Assembly (NCBI GenBank): GCA_024276455.1
Contig: JAJRXE010000145.1
Location: forward strand, 1 to 5,734
Source: Calditrichota bacterium
GTDB lineage: Bacteria > Calditrichota > Calditrichia > RBG-13-44-9
Reading direction: 5' to 3'
DNA: 5,734 bases
A program made the position numbers and the translations under genes. Every line of letters starts with the position of its first letter. Within the stretch, counting starts at the first letter, position 1. The notes beneath the pieces were generated by a model that did not search any database, was not told the DNA's origin, and worked only from the letters and a program-made list of their open reading frames with translations. Below, one piece after another: positions 1 through 4,019 of the stretch.

Positions 1-392
1 TGGTGGCAGAAGTGTGGGCGGGCTACATTGCCCTGTACAATAAAAAGAATCTTACCGTCCTGAAAGACAGCATTCATATCGATTTTTACAACCGGGAAGG
101 GAAGCACATGTCTGTGTTGACGGCCGACAGCGGGTTTGTTTACAACCGCACCAACGATCTGGAAGCGCGCGGGCATGTGGTGGTGGTGTCGGACAGCGGC
201 GTGGTTCTGGAAACAGAAGTGCTGCGCTGGGACAATCGCAAGCAAAAAATTATTAGCGATGTGCCGGTAACGTTTACCACTGCCGAGGACACCTTGATTG
301 GCGATTCGTTCATTTCCGACCCGGATTTGAAGAATTACGAGTTGCGCAATGCCCGGGGCTATTCACGCCGCAAAATTCCGATGGAAAAATGA
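1..392 (+). CDS. lptC: LptC-like LPS-export periplasmic protein, C-terminal part (5' end outside window)
   Basis: LptC is the bitopic or lipid-anchored periplasmic protein that receives lipopolysaccharide from the LptBFG transporter and hands it to LptA. The visible 130 or so residues read as the LptC beta-jellyroll: a DSIHIDFYN strand, then LTADSGFVYN, a GHVVVVSDSG turn, LETEVLRWD and ISDVPVTF. This is the usual LptC order (T/SADxxxY, GxVxVxxxxG, LxTexLxWd, PVtf). The frame is open to the left edge. Complete LptC proteins are near 180-200 residues, so roughly 50-70 residues, including the N-terminal membrane or lipoprotein anchor, are probably missing. The GTG at position 3 is in frame but is unlikely to be the true start. 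The stop overlaps the next start (ATGA, 389-392), and the following OstA and LptB genes strongly support the assignment. Family assignment is confident; the anchor type cannot be seen. Confidence 0.85.
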   Translation, partial: VAEVWAGYIALYNKKNLTVLKDSIHIDFYNREGKHMSVLTADSGFVYNRTNDLEARGHVVVVSDSGVVLETEVLRWDNRKQKIISDVPVTFTTAEDTLIGDSFISDPDLKNYELRNARGYSRRKIPMEK

Positions 393-1525
393 AAAAAAAC
401 TGTGCTGCAAAATTTCCTCCCCGATCCGCCGGACTTTTCCCCCTGCTGGTCTTGCTGGGATTCACCTTCAGTTACTTGTTTGGTCAGGTGGAGAAACGCG
501 CCCCCTCCCGTCTGGAGCTGATTCATGCCAGCATTTCTCGCGGGGAGGTGCGCGACGGCATCCCTCTGAAAATTCTGGAAGGCGATGTTCACGTCCGGCA
601 GGACACCCTGGAAATTTTTTGTGACCGGGCGGTTTACGACGAGCTGGGAAAGAAAATTACCCTGACCGGAAACGTGCGCTTAATCCGGGGAAAATCCGTT
701 CTCACGGCGCGCCGGGTGGTCTATTTTGAGGAACGCAAGTTGGCCATTGCCCGCGGGCAGGTACGCATTAACCGTCCGGCTCAGGAAATGCGCTGCGACT
801 ATCTGGAATATTATTACGAAACCGACCAGGCTTTTGCCCGCGGCAGCCTGTGGATGAACGATCAGACAAATCGGGTGTACATTACCGCCTGGCGGGGAGA
901 ATACCTGCCGCAGCGGTCGCTGGCTTACGTGGAACGTCGCGCTCACCTCTGGCAGGTGGACAGCACCGGACAGGATACCCTGCACATTTTCAGCCGGCGC
1001 ATGGAATATTATTTCGGCGAGAATTCCCGCGCCATTGCCCTGGATTCGGTGCACATCTACCAGGAGAACCTGCACGCCACCTGCGACTCCGCCGTCTATC
1101 TGCTGGACAAAGATCTGGTCTTTCTGGAGAAAAATCCCCGCGCAGTTCAAGAGGAAAACGAGATATTCGGGAAAGAAATCCAATTGGTTCTGGAGAAAAT
1201 GGAATTAAAGCAGATTCTGGTGAAAGGGGGAGCCAAAGCCATTTCGGTGGTCGATTCGGCGTTAAAAAAAGAAAACCGGCTGGAAGGGCGCCAAATCATC
1301 ATGTATATTTCTAATCGGAAATTGACTGAGCTGTGGGCAGTGTCCAATGCCCGGAGTCAATATTATTTGACCGAGGAAAGTGAGGCCCAGGGAGTGAATG
1401 TGGCTTCGGCGGACACGATTAAAATCTTTTTAAAAGACAACGAACTGGACAGCATCGCGGTGATTGGCGGGGCGCGGGGAACCTACTACCCGGCCGATTT
1501 TAAAGGTCCAATTACGGAGGATTGA
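389..1525 (+). CDS. lptA: Extended LptA/OstA-like periplasmic LPS-transport protein
   Basis: This is probably the periplasmic slide that carries LPS from LptC towards the outer-membrane LptD complex. The 378-residue product begins with a Sec-type signal: Lys2, Lys3, Lys8 and Arg12, then a hydrophobic stretch at about 16-31, with possible cleavage near Gly32. The mature part is made of OstA-type beta repeats. G-x-V turns fall at Gly65, Gly94 and Gly123, with a G-S-L at Gly152, exactly 29 residues apart. Tyr83, Tyr112 and Tyr141 keep the same spacing. Looser repeats follow (near Tyr172, Tyr207, Tyr237), and the protein ends with a GGARGTYYP motif at 360-368. Classical LptA is about 185 residues, so this is about twice that size. 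It lacks the C-terminal barrel of LptD. There is no good Shine-Dalgarno before ATG389, so translation is probably coupled to lptC through the ATGA overlap. The OstA domain is confident. The symbol lptA is by domain and context; a shortened LptD N-domain homologue is the alternative. Confidence 0.8.
   Translation: MKKNCAAKFPPRSAGLFPLLVLLGFTFSYLFGQVEKRAPSRLELIHASISRGEVRDGIPLKILEGDVHVRQDTLEIFCDRAVYDELGKKITLTGNVRLIRGKSVLTARRVVYFEERKLAIARGQVRINRPAQEMRCDYLEYYYETDQAFARGSLWMNDQTNRVYITAWRGEYLPQRSLAYVERRAHLWQVDSTGQDTLHIFSRRMEYYFGENSRAIALDSVHIYQENLHATCDSAVYLLDKDLVFLEKNPRAVQEENEIFGKEIQLVLEKMELKQILVKGGAKAISVVDSALKKENRLEGRQIIMYISNRKLTELWAVSNARSQYYLTEESEAQGVNVASADTIKIFLKDNELDSIAVIGGARGTYYPADFKGPITED
1516..1520 (+). 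promoter_or_regulatory. Shine-Dalgarno GGAGG that decides the lptB start
   Basis: GGAGG lies inside the last codons of the upstream OstA gene. It is 1 nt from the TTG at 1522 but 7 nt from the in-frame TTG at 1528. The second spacing is ideal, so the start at 1528 is preferred. Confidence 0.7.
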
Positions 1526-1527
1526 TT

Positions 1528-2283
1528 TTGGAACAGGGGAACGGAGAGCGCAAACGCTCCATTCTCTACACGCGCGATCTGGTAAAAATTTACGGAAAGC
1601 GGCGAGTGGTGGACGGAGTAAGCCTGGAAGTGAAACAGGGCGAAATTGTGGGATTACTGGGACCCAACGGGGCGGGCAAAACCACCACCTTTTACATGAT
1701 TACCGGGTTGATTCGTCCCAATGCCGGTCACATTTTTCTGGACGATCTGGACATTACCAACCTGGCCATGTACAAGCGAGCCCGACGAGGAATTTCCTAT
1801 TTACCGCAAGAACCGTCCATTTTTCGCAAACTGACCGTGGAAGAGAATCTGTTGGCCATTCTGGAGGTGCTGGGCTACAAACGGGAAGAGCGCAAGCGGC
1901 GGGCGGCGGAGCTCATGGAAGAACTGGGGATTTCCCACATTGCCAAAAATAAGGGATACAACCTTTCCGGCGGCGAAAGACGTCGCACCGAGATCGCCCG
2001 TACCCTGGTCACCAATCCGAAATTCATCCTTCTGGACGAACCGTTTGCCGGGGTCGATCCGATTGCGGTACAGGACATTCAAAATATTGTGAAGAAGTTG
2101 AAGGAGAAGAATATCGGCATTCTCATTACCGACCACAACGTCCACGAAACCCTCTCCATCACCGATCATGCCTACCTGCTTTTTGAAGGGAAAATCCTCA
2201 AACAGGGGGACAGCGAATACTTAGCCAACGATCCGGAAGCCCGCAAACTATATCTGGGCGACAAGTTCCGCCTTTACCGCTAA
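1528..2283 (+). CDS. lptB: LPS export ABC transporter ATP-binding protein LptB
   Basis: LptB is the cytoplasmic ATPase of the LptB2FG transporter; it powers extraction of LPS from the inner membrane. Counting from TTG1528 the product is 251 residues, close to the family's usual 240 or so. Visible in order are Walker A GPNGAGKTT (45-53, Lys51), the Q-loop in YLPQEPSIFRKLTVEEN (Gln94), the signature LSGGE (146-150), Walker B FILLDE (166-171, catalytic Glu171) and the switch His203 in ITDHNVHETL. The Q-loop wording and the C-terminal YLGDKFRL are characteristic of LptB rather than of other ABC ATPases. A longer reading from TTG1522 would add two residues, but its Shine-Dalgarno spacing is too short. 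The gene follows the OstA stop by 2 nt, and the SD lies inside that gene, so it is co-transcribed and probably coupled. The gene is intact, with all catalytic motifs. The partners LptF and LptG are not in the window. Confidence 0.95.
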   Translation: MEQGNGERKRSILYTRDLVKIYGKRRVVDGVSLEVKQGEIVGLLGPNGAGKTTTFYMITGLIRPNAGHIFLDDLDITNLAMYKRARRGISYLPQEPSIFRKLTVEENLLAILEVLGYKREERKRRAAELMEELGISHIAKNKGYNLSGGERRRTEIARTLVTNPKFILLDEPFAGVDPIAVQDIQNIVKKLKEKNIGILITDHNVHETLSITDHAYLLFEGKILKQGDSEYLANDPEARKLYLGDKFRLYR

Positions 2284-2285
2284 AC

Positions 2286-2328
2286 GGCTGGCCGGCTATT
2301 CAAGCACCTGGGCGGTGAGGCTGGCCGG
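2286..2328 (+). repeat. Direct repeat GGCTGGCCGG x2, able to fold as an imperfect hairpin, after lptB
   Basis: The 10-nt word GGCTGGCCGG occurs at 2286-2295 and again at 2319-2328, just after the lptB stop. Because its core GGCC is self-complementary, 2288-2297 can pair with 2319-2328 (three G-U pairs, 21-nt loop). No T-run follows, so it is not a standard intrinsic terminator. It might help end or protect the lpt transcript; that is inference. Confidence 0.35.
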
Positions 2329-2354
2329 AAACTCCGGAAATCGCCACGGTAAGC

Positions 2355-2386
2355 AAAATAAAAAAGGAGACCGGTCTGGCCTCCTT
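2355..2386 (-). terminator. Rho-independent terminator of the phosphofructokinase gene
   Basis: Read on the minus strand, 2386-2378 (AAGGAGGCC) pairs with 2372-2364 (GGTCTCCTT) over a 5-nt loop, giving a 9-bp stem with one G-U pair (2380 with 2370). It is followed at once by TTTTATTTTG (2363-2354). It begins 26 nt after the pfp stop codon. On the plus strand the same position becomes an A-C mismatch and the tail is CTTCCTTAAA, so it is clearly oriented for the minus-strand gene, though it may weakly stop lptB transcripts too. Confidence 0.85.
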
Positions 2387-2411
2387 CCTTAAACATCGAA
2401 TTAAATCGGAT

Positions 2412-3782
2412 CTACTTTTGATTTGGTTTTTCTTTTTCCGGTTTGTTTTCCAGTAGTACGTCCGCCTCCTTTTTATTCTTCGTTTTAGACAGGAACCGAT
2501 CCGGTCGCAAATCCGGGTTAATCCAGACGTCCGATTCGGCAATGTAGTAGAATCGTTTACGGAATTCGTCCAGACTAATGCCCGCGGTGGCGGCGTATTT
2601 GGCTAACTCATGCGGATCTTCGAAATCTTCTTTGCTTAGGCGTAACATGTAACGGCGGGCAATCTGGTAATATTCTGAATTGACGTCCACCATGCGTACC
2701 CGGGTACGGCCGGTTTTCGGATCCAGGATCGCCTTGAAAGGAATGGGTACAAATCGTCCCTCCTGAATGGAAACCATGGCCGCATTGCCCCCTTCTAACA
2801 GAAATTGGGCGGCGCAAAAGCCCAGGTCGCGGGTGTATTCCATGTCGAAAGGAATGGGATCGGCGCAGCGCAGCTCGTAACCAATGTTTTTTGCCACAAT
2901 GGTAGCTTTCAGGCCGTATTTTTTCAGCTCGTCCTGCACGTGGAACTTGAGAATTTCCCCGAAGTTCACCTCGGCCAGCCGGATGTTGTCGTGTTCGTCC
3001 CGCTCCACTTTCAGCAATACTTCCAGATCCTGGGGATCTAACCGTTCCACCAGTCCTTCCGCCAGAATGGCGACTCCGTCCGGGCGGCCGTAACTGAGCC
3101 GTTTAATAATCGCACCAACCAGAATGTCAACAATCTTGTGCAGGCGGATTTTCTCTTCCGGGAATTCTTCGGGAATAATGGTGAGGGTGGCGCCGGCCGC
3201 CTTCCCGATTCCCAGGGCCAGGTGTCCAGCCTTGCGGCCCATGGACACCACAAAATACCAGCGAGAGGTGGTTTGGGCATCGACCATTAAATTTTTTACG
3301 ATATCGACCCCAATGTGCCGGGCCGTTTGAAAGCCAAAAGTGCAAATACCATGTGGCAAATCCAAGTCGTTGTCGATGGTTTTGGGAACGTGCACTACCT
3401 GAATGCGCCCGGCGGCTAACTGTTCTACCCGCATGGCACTGTAGGCGGTGTCGTCGCCTCCAATGGTAATCAGTTTATCCACATTCAGGCGCAATAAGGA
3501 AGTCACCACATTCTCCAGATATTTTTTGTTTTTGGTGGGATTATCGCGAGCAATACCAATGTAGCTGCCGCCGCGAAAATGGATGCGGCTGACGTTTTCG
3601 ATGGTGAGCTCTTTGATGTGAGAGACGTCGCCTCTCATAATCCATTTGAACCCGTCCTTAATTCCCAGTACCTCAATGCCTTCGAGCTGACTCCGGATGG
3701 TAGCAGCGCTGATGACGCTGTTAATTCCCGGGGCCGGACCTCCACCAACTAAGATAGCCATGTTCTTTGGTGCGATCGTCAT
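2412..3782 (-). CDS. pfp: 6-phosphofructokinase, predicted pyrophosphate-dependent type
   Basis: The enzyme phosphorylates fructose 6-phosphate to fructose 1,6-bisphosphate in cytoplasmic glycolysis. Family A motifs are in order over 456 residues: GGGPAPGINSVI (13-24), FRGGSYIG (69-76), IGGDDTAYSA (107-116), PKTIDNDL (133-140, catalytic base Asp137), MGRKAGHLAL (181-190), AEG (241-243) and YELRCADPIPFD (302-313). In ATP-dependent enzymes the sites matching Asp111 and Lys134 are Gly (E. coli Gly104 and Gly124). Asp plus Lys is the signature of PPi-dependent, reversible enzymes, so PPi use is inferred; many pipelines would simply write pfkA. The last 25 or so residues are a Lys/Glu-rich tail, probably disordered. 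ATG3782 is chosen because GGAGG lies 7 nt upstream; Met8 is a less likely start. The gene appears monocistronic, with its own promoter and terminator, converging on lptB. Confidence 0.92.
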   Translation of the reverse strand: MTIAPKNMAILVGGGPAPGINSVISAATIRSQLEGIEVLGIKDGFKWIMRGDVSHIKELTIENVSRIHFRGGSYIGIARDNPTKNKKYLENVVTSLLRLNVDKLITIGGDDTAYSAMRVEQLAAGRIQVVHVPKTIDNDLDLPHGICTFGFQTARHIGVDIVKNLMVDAQTTSRWYFVVSMGRKAGHLALGIGKAAGATLTIIPEEFPEEKIRLHKIVDILVGAIIKRLSYGRPDGVAILAEGLVERLDPQDLEVLLKVERDEHDNIRLAEVNFGEILKFHVQDELKKYGLKATIVAKNIGYELRCADPIPFDMEYTRDLGFCAAQFLLEGGNAAMVSIQEGRFVPIPFKAILDPKTGRTRVRMVDVNSEYYQIARRYMLRLSKEDFEDPHELAKYAATAGISLDEFRKRFYYIAESDVWINPDLRPDRFLSKTKNKKEADVLLENKPEKEKPNQK

Positions 3783-3784
3783 AG

Positions 3785-3801
3785 AACAACCTCCGGTTGT
3801 T
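3785..3801 (-). promoter_or_regulatory. Hairpin enclosing the pfp Shine-Dalgarno sequence
   Basis: On the minus strand AACAACC-GGA-GGTTGTT is a perfect 7-bp inverted repeat with a 3-nt loop. It ends 2 nt before the ATG. The Shine-Dalgarno GGAGG (3794-3790, 7 nt before the ATG) consists of the loop GGA plus the first two bases of the descending stem arm. Folding would compete with ribosome binding, a layout that resembles simple translational switches or RNA thermometers. The stem has only three G-C or C-G pairs out of seven, so it is of modest stability. The structure is directly visible; the regulation is inference. Confidence 0.5.
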
Positions 3802-3826
3802 TAGTTCCCTTGAAAAAAACCTGCTA

Positions 3827-3855
3827 AATCTACCATATTTTAACGGGGAATTCAA
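3827..3855 (-). promoter_or_regulatory. Candidate sigma-70-like promoter for pfp
   Basis: On the minus strand TTGAAT (3855-3850) is followed after 17 nt by TAGATT (3832-3827); each box matches 4 of 6 consensus positions. Transcription would begin near 3820, giving a leader of about 38 nt that contains the Shine-Dalgarno hairpin. The extended TAGATTTAG also loosely resembles the TAnnTTTG -7 box known from Bacteroidota. AT-rich surroundings support a promoter, but the exact boxes are uncertain. Confidence 0.4.
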
Positions 3856-3904
3856 GGTAAATTCGGGTGATTTTATTGGCAGGCAAAGAAAGAGAAGGAG
3901 GGTT

Positions 3905-3926
3905 AAGAAAAAGAGAGTCTACACTC
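3905..3926 (-). terminator. Weak candidate terminator downstream of the metallopeptidase
   Basis: On the minus strand GAGT (3926-3923) can pair with ACTC (3918-3915) over a 4-nt loop, followed by TCTTTTTCTT (3914-3905). The stem is only 4 bp, so on its own it is weak. It is, however, the only hairpin followed by a T-rich run between the metallopeptidase stop and the pfp promoter. Confidence 0.3.
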
Positions 3927-3940
3927 AGCAACCCGGGCGA

Positions 3941-3969
3941 CCGCGGGGCGTTTTAACTCGCCCTCGCGG
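3941..3969 (-). other. Strong GC-rich stem-loop in the metallopeptidase-pfp gap
   Basis: Plus-strand CCGCGGGGCG (3941-3950) pairs with CGCCC (3959-3963) and CGCGG (3965-3969), leaving one bulged T (3964) and an 8-nt AT-rich loop: ten base pairs, all G-C. A second GGGCG at 3935-3939 could pair with the same CGCCC, so two mutually exclusive folds are possible. No T-run follows directly on either strand. It lies in the likely 3' untranslated region of the metallopeptidase and may act as a transcript end, a stability element or part of a longer structured RNA. Confidence 0.45.
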
Positions 3970-3978
3970 AACCGGATT

Positions 3979-4012
3979 AGGCCGTTGGCCTTGGTAAAGC
4001 ATTGGCGCAATG
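3979..4012 (-). other. Two small perfect stem-loops right after the metallopeptidase stop
   Basis: CATTG-GCG-CAATG (4000-4012) and AGGCC-GTT-GGCCT (3979-3991) are each 5-bp perfect inverted repeats with 3-nt loops, starting 7 nt past the metallopeptidase stop. Each alone could arise by chance. Together with the hairpins at 3941-3969 and 3905-3926 they make this stretch unusually rich in possible structure. Confidence 0.3.
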
Positions 4013-4019
4013 GTTGGAA

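Noticed and set aside
3..5. GTG at position 3 as the lptC start codon
   Set aside because: The frame is open to the window edge and the resulting protein would lack the N-terminal anchor and first strands of LptC, so the true start is upstream.
680..1183. 167-residue minus-strand open frame antisense to the OstA gene
   Set aside because: It lies entirely within the well-supported OstA coding sequence, has no recognisable domain, and is explained by the codon use of the opposite strand.
1464..1952. 162-residue plus-strand open frame overlapping OstA and LptB
   Set aside because: Its second half is LptB read in the wrong frame; the in-frame LptB has all ABC motifs.
2300..2542. 80-residue minus-strand open frame across the pfp end and terminator
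   Set aside because: It overlaps the pfp C-terminus in another frame and runs through the clear rho-independent terminator; no domain is visible.
3797..3997. Possible 66-residue basic plus-strand protein in the gap upstream of pfp, starting with TTG
   Set aside because: It has no Shine-Dalgarno, begins inside the pfp leader hairpin, covers the likely pfp promoter and GC-rich stem-loops, and has a compositionally odd Arg/Gly/Pro-rich end typical of translated non-coding DNA.
3783..4019. A tRNA gene, CRISPR repeats or an insertion-sequence end in the larger gap
   Set aside because: No cloverleaf with a T-loop GTTCRA and anticodon arm could be built, there are no spaced direct repeats of 25-40 nt, and there is no transposase fragment or target-site duplication.
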